The notes under the pieces: generated by a model
The model's input: the letters and a program-made list of their open reading frames with translations, nothing else
Databases searched by the model: none
What the model was told of the DNA's origin: nothing
Assembly (NCBI GenBank): GCA_024699605.1
Contig: JAILPJ010000028.1
Location: 1 to 64,000 of the forward strand
Length of the DNA stretch: 64,000 bases
Origin: Desulfovibrio sp.
GTDB lineage: Bacteria; Desulfobacterota; Desulfovibrionia; Desulfovibrionales; Desulfovibrionaceae
Reading direction: 5' to 3'
Part shown: piece by piece, positions 32,383 to 41,806 of the stretch
Layout of the letters: every line of letters starts with the position of its first letter
Position numbering within the stretch: position 1 is the stretch's first letter
Program-made: the position numbers and the translations under genes

Positions 32383-33279
32383 GTGTCGTTGCGTCGTATT
32401 CTGGTTATTGCCGGTGGCCTGCTGATTTTTTTCCTGGGTATGTATTCGTGGAATCAGACCACCAGAACCCTTGATGATCTATCAACAGATATTGGTCTTG
32501 AAACCGCTGGCGCGGTGCTTGGTCCTGTACGCGCTGCCCAGGATGTCTTGGGCGGTCTTTGGTCGCGTTATGTGGATCTGGTTGCCGTACGTGAAGAAAA
32601 TGAAGCGCTCAAAGCGCAAGTCGCTGAGCTAGAAACACGGCTTCTGGCCAACAGCGAGGATCTGGCTGAACTTCGGCGTCTGCGTATTTTGCTGCAGGTC
32701 CCTGTGGACAATAATTGGCGTCCCTTGGGTGCCAGAGTGCTCTGTGGACAAATCGGCCCCAATGCCGTTTTGGACACCATCACTATCAACCGCGGTTACG
32801 CCACTGGTGGTCGACCAGGCACCCCGCTTTTGACCAATAAGGGACTCATTGGTCGTGTGCTCAGAGCCAGTGCCCATTCGGCCAGTGTTCTTTTGATGAC
32901 TGATCCCGGCAGTCGTATTGCCATCTATACGCAAGATAGCCGGGCTATGGGTATTTTGCACGGCAACGGGGCCAAGAGCTCTTTGACCGTAGATTTTGTC
33001 CCCCGTGATGCCGGAGTGCGTCGCGGGGAACTTCTTGTTACATCGGGTCTTGACGGTTTTTATCCTAAGGGCTTGCCAGCGGCACGAGTCATTTCCGTAG
33101 AACCTTCCAACTACTCGGAATTTCTGGCCATCACAGCCGAGCCCCTGGTGGATCTTCAGCATCTTGAGGAAGTTTTACTGTTTGAAAAGACAGGCCAGGC
33201 TCCTGAGGTGGAAGAAAACACCGCTTCTCCATCCCAGTTTGTCGGCCCCCCCAAACCCGGGAGAAATCCCCGAAAATGA
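32383..33279 (+). CDS. mreC: Rod-shape-determining protein MreC
   Basis: A 298-residue protein with one N-terminal membrane helix (ILVIAGGLLIFFLGMYSW), a coiled coil (VREENEALKAQVAELETRL) and the periplasmic beta domain containing NRGYATG and LTNKGLIGRV. It scaffolds PBP2 and MreB-directed synthesis. It starts at GTG with GGTAAG upstream. Confidence 0.92.
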   Translation: MSLRRILVIAGGLLIFFLGMYSWNQTTRTLDDLSTDIGLETAGAVLGPVRAAQDVLGGLWSRYVDLVAVREENEALKAQVAELETRLLANSEDLAELRRLRILLQVPVDNNWRPLGARVLCGQIGPNAVLDTITINRGYATGGRPGTPLLTNKGLIGRVLRASAHSASVLLMTDPGSRIAIYTQDSRAMGILHGNGAKSSLTVDFVPRDAGVRRGELLVTSGLDGFYPKGLPAARVISVEPSNYSEFLAITAEPLVDLQHLEEVLLFEKTGQAPEVEENTASPSQFVGPPKPGRNPRK

Positions 33280-33285
33280 GCTCGT

Positions 33286-33795
33286 ATGCGTGGCATTGGC
33301 AACGTCTGCTTTTGGCTTGCTTTTACAGCCGTAGGTCTTGTGTGTGAAATGCTCATTCCGCGCATTGATGCTTTGATCTGCGGCTTTGTTCTGCTTTTGC
33401 AGGAGTGCAATTACCGAACACTTGCTTGGCTGCTGCCGCTTTTTGTGCTTTTGCAGGAAGGACTTGGCACGCGGACCTTTGGTGGCAGCATTGTCTGGTA
33501 TGCGGTGATGTTCCTCTTTTTTCGTATTGGCGAACGTTTCTTTAATTCCGGCACGTTTGTCTTTGTCTTTTTCCTTTCTGCGGCCTTTGGCGCGGCCAGT
33601 TATGGCCTGAACGTGCTGATGGCGCCTTTGCAGGATCTTGATGTCAATGTAGAACAGCTCATTGACAGCAGTTTGGCTCAGGCCATCTTTTTGCCACTTT
33701 CTTGGTGTGTCACGAAATATTTGCGTCTTTGTCTGCCTGCGGGTTCTCAGCCAAATCCAGTCAAGGCCGAGAGTCTCCATAAGCCCAATGTCTGA
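33286..33795 (+). CDS. mreD: Rod-shape-determining protein MreD
   Basis: A 169-residue hydrophobic protein with about five membrane helices in the position of MreD. Sequence conservation in this family is low, so the call rests mainly on context: 6 bp after mreC and in front of mrdA-rodA. Confidence 0.8.
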   Translation: MRGIGNVCFWLAFTAVGLVCEMLIPRIDALICGFVLLLQECNYRTLAWLLPLFVLLQEGLGTRTFGGSIVWYAVMFLFFRIGERFFNSGTFVFVFFLSAAFGAASYGLNVLMAPLQDLDVNVEQLIDSSLAQAIFLPLSWCVTKYLRLCLPAGSQPNPVKAESLHKPNV

Positions 33796-34084
33796 TGCGC
33801 CCCTGGGGCCATCGCTCAGGCGAGAGACTCATTTGCGGCGGCGAAGTTTTTGGATGGCTTTTTTTGCTGGCAGCTTAGCTCCCAGCGCTTTTTGCAGCCA
33901 TCTGAAATTTTTGGCGTGAAAGAGCCGCCACTGAGAATGCGTTGTCTGCCAAGCAGAGTGTTTTTCTTCGAATAGGGATCCTTAAGCTGCGATAGGTTTT
34001 TACAAATTGTGGTATCAGAAAAAGCTGAGCGTGCACTCTTTAGGCTTTTGACGGGACAGTTCAAGGTGTTTCATGGAGATACTT
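33796..34084 (+). other. Gap between mreD and mrdA
   Basis: About 290 bases with no supported gene. It precedes the palindromic hairpin and the leader element of mrdA, and probably holds an mrdA promoter or a long untranslated stretch of the mre transcript; no convincing -35/-10 pair was found. Confidence 0.35.
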
Positions 34085-34113
34085 TCGTCTGATCAGCTGA
34101 TCAGACGATTTTT
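34085..34113 (+). terminator. Perfect 24-nt palindrome with T-run before mrdA
   Basis: TCGTCTGATCAG is followed directly by its exact reverse complement and then five T and CC. As RNA this is a strong hairpin with a T-run, positioned to end or attenuate mre transcription 80 nt before the mrdA start. As DNA it is a perfect two-fold site that could bind a dimeric regulator. Confidence 0.65.
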
Positions 34114-34136
34114 CCTATCAATAGAGCAAAAACAGC

Positions 34137-34196
34137 GGAGACGGCGATTTCTCGCAGGCGTAAAAGCCGAGGTTTCCACGCCGAAAGAAACTGATG
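34137..34196 (+). promoter_or_regulatory. Hairpin leader element, copy C
   Basis: GGAGA, CGGCG, ATTTCTC, an inner CTC-GGC/GCC-GAG hairpin with loop GTAAAA, then CGCCG, AAAGAAACTG and the mrdA ATG. The stem CGGCG/CGCCG again differs from other copies by compensating bases. Here the Shine-Dalgarno is GGAGA and the competing strand has changed to TCTC to match. Confidence 0.7.
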
Positions 34197-36068
34197 AACA
34201 CTCAGCAGCCACATGCGCCAGCGCAAGAGAACGAAGAACGGGAAAAGGAGGAACAAAGTCGTTCATGGCTGAAAATTCCCGTTGAACAGGAGCATTATCA
34301 GCCGCCTAGGGCTGGAGTGATCTTGCTGCAGGTGCTCATCGGCATCTTGTTTTTTGTGGTGGTGATTCGTTTTTGGTACCTGCAGATGCACAAGGGCGAG
34401 TTTTTTGCCAGGCAGGCCATCGAAAATCGTATGCGTCAGGAATATGTTTTGGCGCCCCGGGGTCGCATTCTTGACCTGCATGATCGCATTCTCACCGATA
34501 ATCGGACAACTTACGGACTCTTTCTGATTCGGGAAGACTGTCTTGATCTGCCCGCAACCTTGGCGCAGATCAGTGCTTGGTCTCAAACACCGTTGTCAAG
34601 AATTATTGAGAAGTATCAACAGGATCGTCTGAAGATTAAACCCTATGAACCCCTGTTGATGGTTCCGGATATCAATTTTGATCTGGTAGCCCGCATTGAA
34701 GCGGAAATCCACGCCTGGCCAGGTCTAAAAATTGTTGTACGTACAAAACGCAGTTATCCTGAGCGAGAGCTTTTCAGCCATATCCTAGGCTATGTTGCAG
34801 AAGTCAACGAGCAGGAAATGGAAAAGGATCCTGAGCTGGCCATGGGAGATCTCATGGGCAAGCAGGGCCTTGAACTGAAGATGGAAAAGCGTTTACGTGG
34901 CAGCAAGGGCCTTTATGCCGTTGAGGTGGATGCGCACGCCCGTGTTATGGGGCGGTCCATGCGCGATGAACCAAAGGGCGGTCACGATCTGACCCTGGCC
35001 CTGGATCGGGATCTGCAGCAGACATGCTGGGATGCCCTGCAGGGGGAGAACGGTTGCGTCGTGGTTATGGAACCCGATTCGGGAAAGGTGCGGGCACTTG
35101 TCACCTCGCCGGCCTATGACAACAATTTGTTTGCTGAGGGTATTTCTCGCAAGGATTGGGAAGAATTACGCGACAATCGCAGTTTTCCCTTGCAGAACAG
35201 AGCCATTCAGAGTCCCTATCCACCAGGTTCCGTCTGGAAGCTGATGATGGCTGCGCTGATACTGGAAAGTGGCATTAGTCCTCATGAAACGGTCTTTTGC
35301 CCGGGTTATGCCAAACTGGGTAAACAGATTTTTCGCTGTTGGAAGCACAGCGGGCATGGATCCTTGAATTTGGAACAGGCTCTGATCCATTCCTGTGACG
35401 TCTATTTTTATTTGATGGCGGAAAAACTCGGCATTGACCGTATTGAAAGTTTTGCCAAAAGTTGTGGTTTCGGCAGACCAACGGGTATCGATCTGCCGCA
35501 TGAACGTTCAGGTCTGGTGCCTTCCAAGAAATGGAAGCAAAGGCGTTTTGGTCGCAGCTGGGTGCGCGGTGACACCTTCAATGTTTCCATAGGTCAGGGC
35601 GCGACCTTGGTGACACCGGTGCAGATGGCGAACTATGTCTGTGCGCTGCTCAATGGCGGCAAGCTCTTAAAGCCGCAACTTCTGGAGCATGAGCCACGCG
35701 AAGTCGTGGCCACATTGCCTTGCAAGCCAGAAACCCTTGAGTTTATCAAAAATGCCATGCATAAAACAGTCACTGTGGGCACGGCCAGAGTCATTTCCCG
35801 CAAGGATGCTGAAATGGGTGGCAAGACCGGTACGGCGCAGGTGGTTAAACTGCGTATGGCGGCCAATCGACGTATCAGGAACAAGGAGATGCAAAAAGCC
35901 ATGCGCGATCATGCCTGGATCGCCACCTGGGGCAAGAAAAATGGCAAGACCTATGTCGTTGTGGTGATGGTCGAACACGGCGGCGGTGGTTCTTCTGTAG
36001 CCGGCCCTGTGGCCAGAAAGGTCTATGACTATCTCTTTGGTCCCGTAGGTGGGCAGCCTTCATCGTAG
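34194..36068 (+). CDS. mrdA: Penicillin-binding protein 2
   Basis: A 624-residue class B transpeptidase of the elongasome. A charged N-terminal tail and one membrane helix (GVILLQVLIGILFFVVVIRFWY) are followed by the dimerisation domain and the transpeptidase domain. The serine is in YPPGSVWKL (SxxK), the second motif is SCDVYFY, and the third is KTGTAQV. Translation begins at the end of leader copy C with no nearby Shine-Dalgarno. Confidence 0.95.
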   Translation: MNTQQPHAPAQENEEREKEEQSRSWLKIPVEQEHYQPPRAGVILLQVLIGILFFVVVIRFWYLQMHKGEFFARQAIENRMRQEYVLAPRGRILDLHDRILTDNRTTYGLFLIREDCLDLPATLAQISAWSQTPLSRIIEKYQQDRLKIKPYEPLLMVPDINFDLVARIEAEIHAWPGLKIVVRTKRSYPERELFSHILGYVAEVNEQEMEKDPELAMGDLMGKQGLELKMEKRLRGSKGLYAVEVDAHARVMGRSMRDEPKGGHDLTLALDRDLQQTCWDALQGENGCVVVMEPDSGKVRALVTSPAYDNNLFAEGISRKDWEELRDNRSFPLQNRAIQSPYPPGSVWKLMMAALILESGISPHETVFCPGYAKLGKQIFRCWKHSGHGSLNLEQALIHSCDVYFYLMAEKLGIDRIESFAKSCGFGRPTGIDLPHERSGLVPSKKWKQRRFGRSWVRGDTFNVSIGQGATLVTPVQMANYVCALLNGGKLLKPQLLEHEPREVVATLPCKPETLEFIKNAMHKTVTVGTARVISRKDAEMGGKTGTAQVVKLRMAANRRIRNKEMQKAMRDHAWIATWGKKNGKTYVVVVMVEHGGGGSSVAGPVARKVYDYLFGPVGGQPSS

Positions 36069-36084
36069 CAGTCGGAGCCATAGT

Positions 36085-37191
36085 ATGGATATGCGACTTT
36101 TCAGCCATGTTAACTGGTCTCTTCTGGCCTGCATGGCTTTGCTTTTTTTTGTCGGTCTGCTCAATCTTTATTCTGCCAGTGGGACACGTCTCGAAGACGG
36201 GATACTGATTTCAAGTTTTTATCAGAAACAAATTGTCTGGGGCTTGTGTGGACTTGGCTGCATGCTGGCAACCCTCGCCTTTGACTACCGCCGTCTGCGC
36301 AATTTTGCCTGGCCTTTTTACTGGATAACCTTTGCCCTCTTGATCCTTGTGGCCGTAGCGGGCAAAAATGTCTATGGCGCAACTCGCTGGATTTCTTTGG
36401 GCGGCATCAGTTTTCAGCCCTCGGAAATGGCCAAAATCGCTGTGCTCGTTCTGGCAGCACGACTCTTATCTGCCGATGGTCAGCCCCTCGGCTGGAAACG
36501 TTTCTTTGGCGTTTTGGCCATGGGGCTTCTGCCCTGTGCCTTGATTTTACACCAGCCTGATCTTGGCACGTCCATGATGTTGCTTTTGATCTTGGGGGGG
36601 ATGATTCTTTTTCACGGCATGCGCGCATCGGTTTTGCGCAGCTGCCTTGTGGCTATCCCCTGTGTGGGGGCCCTGCTCTGGTTTGTGGGAATGCACGACT
36701 ATCAGCGCCAGCGCATTCTCAGTTTTTTAAATCCAGGCAATGATCCCCGGGGGACGGGCTATCATATCCTGCAGTCGCACATCGCCATTGGTAGCGGGCA
36801 ACTCTGGGGCAAGGGCTTTACCGAAGGGACGCAGAGCCAGCTGCGTTTTCTGCCTGAGCGCCATTCAGATTTTGCCCTGGCTGTTTTTGGAGAAGAATGG
36901 GGTTTTGCCGGTTGTGTAGCCCTTGTTTCTCTGTTCTGCTTTTTTCTGCTGGCCATTTTTTCTTCTGCGGTGCAGGCCAAAGACCGCTTTGGCAGTATGC
37001 TTGTGGTGGGTATTTTCTTCTACTTTTTCTGGGAAATTCTCATCAATATGTGCATGGTCATCGGTCTGATGCCCGTGGTGGGAATTCCTCTCCCTTTTAT
37101 CAGTTATGGTGGCAGTGCCACCCTTGTGAATTTTACCCTTTTGGGAATTGTGCTCAATGTTTCCATGCGTCGCTTTATGTTTAAATTTTGA
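36085..37191 (+). CDS. rodA: Peptidoglycan glycosyltransferase RodA
   Basis: A 368-residue SEDS-family polymerase with about ten membrane helices, working with PBP2. Conserved blocks are GATRWISLGGISFQPSEMAK, RQRILSFLNPGNDPRGTGYH, FLPERHSDFALAVFGEEWGF and PLPFISYGGSA. The ATG at 36085 is preferred to an upstream one inside mrdA. The start lies 16 bp after mrdA. Confidence 0.95.
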   Translation: MDMRLFSHVNWSLLACMALLFFVGLLNLYSASGTRLEDGILISSFYQKQIVWGLCGLGCMLATLAFDYRRLRNFAWPFYWITFALLILVAVAGKNVYGATRWISLGGISFQPSEMAKIAVLVLAARLLSADGQPLGWKRFFGVLAMGLLPCALILHQPDLGTSMMLLLILGGMILFHGMRASVLRSCLVAIPCVGALLWFVGMHDYQRQRILSFLNPGNDPRGTGYHILQSHIAIGSGQLWGKGFTEGTQSQLRFLPERHSDFALAVFGEEWGFAGCVALVSLFCFFLLAIFSSAVQAKDRFGSMLVVGIFFYFFWEILINMCMVIGLMPVVGIPLPFISYGGSATLVNFTLLGIVLNVSMRRFMFKF

Positions 37192-37435
37192 GTTGGCTTC
37201 CTTGCTTGCCGTTTCTGAAAATTAATGTCATGTTTTTCGTTGGCCAAAAGGACTGACAGGAGTTTATTGAGACCAGTTCTTGACGGCTGCAATTGCGAGT
37301 CCCCCCTGCCACTTCAGACTGGGGGCGGATGTCAAGCACACTGTGTGCTGCTGTTCAACCAGTTTGGAAATGTCCGGGCAAATTTGCTGGTCTGGCTGTG
37401 CGACTGGTCTGTATATCATTAATTGGAAAAACAAT
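37192..37435 (+). other. Intergenic region before gapA
   Basis: There is no coding frame of note. It contains a CCCCC/GGGGG hairpin around 37301-37325 and a 13-nt palindrome GCACAC-T-GTGTGC at 37336-37348. A TATATC box around 37412-37417 may be the gapA -10, but a matching -35 is not clear. Confidence 0.35.
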
Positions 37436-37494
37436 GGAGGCAGCGTTTCCTCCCGGTCATCATTGCCTGGGTCTGCACGCTGAAAAGTACGATG
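37436..37494 (+). promoter_or_regulatory. Hairpin leader element, copy E
   Basis: GGAGG, CAGCGT, TTCCTCC, an inner CCCGG-CA/TG-CC-GGG hairpin with loop TCAT, ACGCTG, then AAAAGTACG and the gapA ATG. The 6-bp CAGCGT/ACGCTG stem leaves 9 nt between Shine-Dalgarno and ATG. GGAGG can pair perfectly with CCTCC instead. The inner hairpin closely resembles that of copy B. Confidence 0.78.
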
Positions 37495-38508
37495 AACAAA
37501 GTTAAAGTAGGTATCAATGGCTTTGGCCGTATCGGCCGTCAGGTATTTCGAGCTTTGAATGAATCCTATCGTGACAAAGTGGAAGTGGTCGCCATCAATG
37601 ATTTGTATGATGCCGAACAGAATTTTCATCTGGCCGAATACGATTCCGTTTATGGCCGAGGCCATCTCAACGCCAAAGTCAACGGCAGTGAAGTCAGCGT
37701 AGGCGACTGGAACATTCATTGCTTTGCCGAAAAAGATCCCAAGCAGCTTCTCTGGAACAAATATGGTGTGGATGTCGTCATCGAAAGCACCGGTATTTTC
37801 CGGAAGGCCTCACAGGCGCAGGTGCACCTCGAAAATGGCGCCAAAAAAGTCATTATCACAGCGCCTGCCAAGGAAGAGGATATTACCATTGTCGTGGGTG
37901 TGAATGACGCGGCCTATGATCCCAAAAAGCACCATATTATTTCCAACGCCTCGTGCACAACAAATTGCCTGGCCCCTGTGGCTTTGGTTTTGCAACGCGA
38001 ATTTGGCATTAAGCTTGGCAATATGGTGACCATCCATTCCTACACCAACGATCAGCGTATTCTTGATCAGGCGCACAAGGATCCCAGACGCGCACGCGCC
38101 GCAGCCTGCAATATCATTCCCACCACCACCGGTGCCGCTCAGGCCGTGGCCAAGGTTATTCCTGAACTCGCCGGTAAATTTTCAGGCTATTCCCTGCGTG
38201 TGCCGACGCCTACGGTTTCTGTGGTCGATTTTTCAGGCATTCTGGAAAAGTCCACGGACACTGAGACCGTTTTGGCAAAAATGCGTGAAGCTGCCAATGG
38301 TTACCTCAAGGGTATTCTGGAATACAATGATAAGCCTTTGGTTTCCATGGATTTCAAGGGCAATAGCGCTTCCTCTATTCTGGAGAGCTCGTGCACCACA
38401 GTGCAGGAAGGTACGCTGATCAAAGCCGTGGCCTGGTATGACAATGAATGGGGCTATTCCTGCCGCGTCTGCGATCTCATTTGTTTGATGCAGGCCAAGG
38501 GTCTGTAG
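37492..38508 (+). CDS. gapA: Glyceraldehyde-3-phosphate dehydrogenase
   Basis: A 338-residue glycolytic enzyme. NAD-binding GINGFGRIGRQ is at the N-terminus, the NAD-preferring aspartate is in INDLYD (about D37), the catalytic cysteine is C155 in SNASCTTNC, and the C-terminal WYDNEWGYSCRV block is present. The start at the end of leader copy E gives the usual MNKVKVGING N-terminus; an in-frame ATG 23 codons upstream runs through the leader and is rejected. Confidence 0.97.
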   Translation: MNKVKVGINGFGRIGRQVFRALNESYRDKVEVVAINDLYDAEQNFHLAEYDSVYGRGHLNAKVNGSEVSVGDWNIHCFAEKDPKQLLWNKYGVDVVIESTGIFRKASQAQVHLENGAKKVIITAPAKEEDITIVVGVNDAAYDPKKHHIISNASCTTNCLAPVALVLQREFGIKLGNMVTIHSYTNDQRILDQAHKDPRRARAAACNIIPTTTGAAQAVAKVIPELAGKFSGYSLRVPTPTVSVVDFSGILEKSTDTETVLAKMREAANGYLKGILEYNDKPLVSMDFKGNSASSILESSCTTVQEGTLIKAVAWYDNEWGYSCRVCDLICLMQAKGL

Positions 38509-38523
38509 GCGAAGACAAAGCAA

Positions 38524-38557
38524 GCAAAAAAGCCCGCAGTTAGCTGCGGGCTTTTTT
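38524..38557. terminator. Bidirectional terminator gapA / queA
   Basis: A 9-bp perfect stem AGCCCGCAG/CTGCGGGCT with loop TTAG, flanked by A-run on the left and T-run on the right. It serves both convergent genes. Confidence 0.93.
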
Positions 38558-38573
38558 GCTTTTTTGGGCATCA

Positions 38574-39686
38574 TTACGGGAGAATCAGCATACAGTCGCC
38601 ATACGAGAAAAAGCGGTAGCCGTGTTCAAGAGCTTCTTGGTAGGCTGCAAGAAGACGTTCTCGACCTGTTAAAGCCGCAACAAGCATAATCAGGGAAGAA
38701 CCTGGCAGATGAAAATTGGTGATCAGCCCATCCACAAGTTGAAAGGTTTTGCCTGGGTAGAGAAAAATATCAGTCGGTCCCTGAAACGGGATGATCCCGC
38801 AGCCCTTGGCCATCATCCCTTCAAGAGCGCGAACACTGGTGGTACCCACGGCGATGATCGGCCGGCCGGACTGTTTTGCCCGCCGCAGGCTTTCCGCCGT
38901 AGCTTCGGGAATTTCAATATATTCGCTGTGCATGTGATGCTCGCGGATATCTGCCTCCCGTACCGGGCTGAAGGTCCCGTAGCCCACATAGAGTGTGATT
39001 TCCGTCCACTCAAAGCCAGCTTGAGCCAGTTCTGCCCGGATTTCTTCTGTAAAGTGTAGACCCGCCGTGGGTGCGGCAACAGAACCTGTTTTGTCCTGCC
39101 TGGCATAGACAGTCTGATAGCGACTGCGATCGAGTGGCGTGTCCTGGCGTTTGATGTATGGTGGCAGGGGGATGTGCCCTTTGTTTTCAAAAATGGCGCT
39201 AAGATCACCAAACCAGGTGAGCGTTACCTGACAGCGCCCGAAATCTTCCACTTTGTCAATGCTGACGCGTAACTCTTCACCAAAATCGTAGTTCTGGCCC
39301 ACGCGCAGGCGAGAATTGGTGCGCAGCAAACCCAAGGCTGGTGCCTGATAACAGCCTGCGTCAATGCTCTTCTTTTCTGTTAGCAAGAGTGGCAGTGGCG
39401 TCAAAAGCAAAAATTCCACTTTGCCGCCGGTTTGCCGTTTGCCAAACAATCGCGCCTGTAAGACCCGGGAATTATTGGCTACAAGCAGAGCCCCCTTGGG
39501 GAGAAAACGGCTGATCTGGGAAAAATCGCTGTGCTCACAGAATGCGTTTTTGTCTTCGGCGTTTTTGTGCAGGACCATCAGCCGTGAATGCCCCCGGTTC
39601 TCAGGAGGAAACTGGGCGATTTGTGAAGCGGGGAGGGGAAAAGAATAGCTGGCAAGTTGAAAATCCAGATCATTGGTCTTGGGCAT
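38574..39686 (-). CDS. queA: S-adenosylmethionine:tRNA ribosyltransferase-isomerase
   Basis: A 370-residue enzyme adding the cyclopentane ring to 7-aminomethyl-deazaguanine in queuosine tRNA. Typical blocks are PENRGHSRLMVL, LVANNSRVLQARLFG, DRSRYQTVYA-GSVAAPTAGLHFT and FHLPGSSLIMLVAALTG. The ATG has GAGG upstream; the frame extends 47 codons further with an atypical sequence, which I exclude. Confidence 0.95.
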   Translation of the reverse strand: MPKTNDLDFQLASYSFPLPASQIAQFPPENRGHSRLMVLHKNAEDKNAFCEHSDFSQISRFLPKGALLVANNSRVLQARLFGKRQTGGKVEFLLLTPLPLLLTEKKSIDAGCYQAPALGLLRTNSRLRVGQNYDFGEELRVSIDKVEDFGRCQVTLTWFGDLSAIFENKGHIPLPPYIKRQDTPLDRSRYQTVYARQDKTGSVAAPTAGLHFTEEIRAELAQAGFEWTEITLYVGYGTFSPVREADIREHHMHSEYIEIPEATAESLRRAKQSGRPIIAVGTTSVRALEGMMAKGCGIIPFQGPTDIFLYPGKTFQLVDGLITNFHLPGSSLIMLVAALTGRERLLAAYQEALEHGYRFFSYGDCMLILP

Positions 39687-39837
39687 GGATACCTCAGTCT
39701 TGCAAAAAGGCCGATGGACGGCTAGCTTACCGACAAAGACGTTGCGGCTGGCTGGGCTGTCTGAGGCCTTGAGAGAGACAATTTGAGCTTGTCGCCGGTA
39801 AACAGCGCGTTGCGACAAGGAAAACACTAGGACTGAT

Positions 39838-41091
39838 ATGTCTGATTACGAGTATCTTTTTTCTGATTCGAGTCAGTTTCAAGGGAAAAGACTGCATCTG
39901 GGTATTACCGGTTCCATTGCGGCGTATCGCGCCTGTGATCTACTCAGACTCTTGAAAAAGCTTGGTATAGCGGTTTCTGTCACTGTCAGTCGTGGTGCGA
40001 GGCAATTTGTGACGCCTTTGCTTTTTGAAGCTCTGGGCGCCACGCCGGTCTATGCTGATGCTGACTCGCATGACGGAGCCCCCTTTGCGCACCTTGAACC
40101 GGGTGAGATCGCCGATGCTCTGCTCATTGCCCCTGCTTCAGCCAATACTCTGGCAAGACTTGCCCATGGAGAGGCCTCGGATCTGCTTTCAACGCAGGCT
40201 CTGGCTTTTCCCGGACCGGTGCTCATTGCTCCGGCCATGAATCCCAAAATGTGGCAGCATCCGGCAGTGCAAGACAATGTACGCCTTCTGCGCGAGCGCG
40301 GTTGCGAGATCCTTGTGCCAGGTGTTGGCAGCTGCGCCTGCGGCGATACGGGACAAGGCAGGTTGTGTGAACTTCCCGAGTTGTTCTGGGCTGTGTTGAA
40401 AGCTTTGGCTCCCCAGGATAGCACAGGACAGCGAGTGCTCGTGACCTTGGGACCAACGCGTGAGTTCTGGGACGGAGTGCGCTTTTGGTCCAATCCTTCC
40501 AGTGGACGGATGGGAGCAGACTTGGCTCTTGCCTTTTGGCTACGAGGGGCAGAAGTTGATGTGATTTGCGGTCCTGCAGTGGCCTTTGCTTTGCCCGCGC
40601 AAATTCATCGCCAGAACGTGACCAGTGCTCATGAAATGTTGGTGGCCGCACGGCCTTTGTGGTCAGCCATGCAGATGGGGATTTTTACCGCTGCCGTGGC
40701 TGATTTTGCCCCAGATACGCAGCTTGTGCCACAAAAGAGAAAAAAAACGCTGTATCCAGAGCATTTTGAACTGCCCTTTCACAAGAATGCCGATATCCTC
40801 ATGGAGCTAGCCAAGGACAAGGGGCCAACAAAGAAAATACTGGCTTTTGCCGCTGAAACAGCGGCAGATATGGATGAATTGTTGCTGCTGGCTCAAGAAA
40901 AAAGAGCTCGTAAGGGAGCCGATCTTCTGGCGGCAAACCGTGTCAATGACAAGGGCAGCGGCTTTGTCTCCAAAACCAATACCATGGCTGTGGTGGATCG
41001 GTATGGTCGCTGTGAGCAGTGGCCGACGTTAACCAAGGCTGATGTTGCTTGGAGGTTGTGCTCATGGCTTTTGCAAATACCAACTTGCTGA
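39838..41091 (+). CDS. coaBC: Phosphopantothenoylcysteine synthetase/decarboxylase
   Basis: A 417-residue bifunctional coenzyme A enzyme. The N-terminal CoaC flavodoxin-like domain has GSIAAYRACDLLR, PAMNPKMWQHP and the active cysteine in CACGDTGQGRL. The C-terminal CoaB domain has TLGPTREFWDGVRFWSNPSSGRMG and KRKKTLYPEHFEL. Complete. The next gene starts inside its last codons. Confidence 0.95.
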   Translation: MSDYEYLFSDSSQFQGKRLHLGITGSIAAYRACDLLRLLKKLGIAVSVTVSRGARQFVTPLLFEALGATPVYADADSHDGAPFAHLEPGEIADALLIAPASANTLARLAHGEASDLLSTQALAFPGPVLIAPAMNPKMWQHPAVQDNVRLLRERGCEILVPGVGSCACGDTGQGRLCELPELFWAVLKALAPQDSTGQRVLVTLGPTREFWDGVRFWSNPSSGRMGADLALAFWLRGAEVDVICGPAVAFALPAQIHRQNVTSAHEMLVAARPLWSAMQMGIFTAAVADFAPDTQLVPQKRKKTLYPEHFELPFHKNADILMELAKDKGPTKKILAFAAETAADMDELLLLAQEKRARKGADLLAANRVNDKGSGFVSKTNTMAVVDRYGRCEQWPTLTKADVAWRLCSWLLQIPTC

Positions 41092-41789
41092 GCAGACTTT
41101 GGCAGAACAAAGGGCTGATTGCCCTGTTACAGTCGCAGAATCTGCCGCTTGAATCCTCTCTGCTGTTCGGCAAAGCCGCAGAACCGACGAGACCGTTGTC
41201 CTCCAGGCCCCAGGTCCCTCAAAGACCAGCCGCAACGCGGAGGACAGCGGCAACTGCCAGGCCAGCGTCCAGGTCGTCTCAGCCTCAGCCCAAGCCTATG
41301 CCAGGGCTTTCAGTCCTAGGCGTTGAAGCTTGGCCTGAAATCTGGCAGACACTCTTACAGCGCGTTAAAGTCGGACGCGTTGTCTGGACCTATCCCTTGC
41401 TTGGCTCAGATCTTTTACAGCAGGCAAGTCCAGGTCTTGTGGAGCGCCGTGGTTTTTTAACGCGAATTTTACAGGATCCGCCCGTTTACCCTCCGGGTAC
41501 ACACACCTTCTGGCCCTTTCAGCTGCCCAAGGGCAGTGCTCAGCCCGAGATTTTTTGGTCCGGTGTGCGCAGGCTTGGAGCCAGCGTGGTCATGATCCTT
41601 GGCCTTGAGGCAGGACAAACACTTTTGGCCAAAACGGTTGTTCCCTATAGTCAACACCACGCGTATGGCTGTCATGTGATGGTTTTTCAGGAAATTCAGG
41701 ATTTGATACATGATCTTGCCCTCTACGGAGAAATGCGCAAGATGCTGCGTGATATCCTTTTGACTATTGGTCTTAGGCCTGTGAGGTAA
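41064..41789 (+). CDS. Hypothetical protein downstream of coaBC
   Basis: A 241-residue protein overlapping the end of coaBC, with GGAGG eight bases before its ATG. It has a short helical N-terminus, a proline/arginine/alanine/serine-rich linker (about residues 45-95), and a globular C-terminal half with WTYPLLGSDLL and MILGLEAGQTLLAKTVVPYSQ. I do not recognise it. Tight coupling to coaBC suggests linked expression, but not a CoA function by itself. Confidence 0.65.
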   Translation: MAFANTNLLSRLWQNKGLIALLQSQNLPLESSLLFGKAAEPTRPLSSRPQVPQRPAATRRTAATARPASRSSQPQPKPMPGLSVLGVEAWPEIWQTLLQRVKVGRVVWTYPLLGSDLLQQASPGLVERRGFLTRILQDPPVYPPGTHTFWPFQLPKGSAQPEIFWSGVRRLGASVVMILGLEAGQTLLAKTVVPYSQHHAYGCHVMVFQEIQDLIHDLALYGEMRKMLRDILLTIGLRPVR

Positions 41790-41806
41790 AGGCAGGAGGA
41801 AGCGCT

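Noticed and set aside
33816..34064. Minus-strand 82-codon frame between mreD and mrdA
   Set aside because: It lies on the opposite strand inside an operon gap, has no ribosome binding site and no recognisable motif; treated as chance.
34180..34197. GAAA followed by CTGATGA in leader copies B and C suggested a hammerhead ribozyme
   Set aside because: In hammerheads CUGAUGA precedes stem II and GAAA follows it. Here the order is reversed without a stem between, and the other three leader copies lack CUGAUGA. The shared bases are simply the linker and the start codon.
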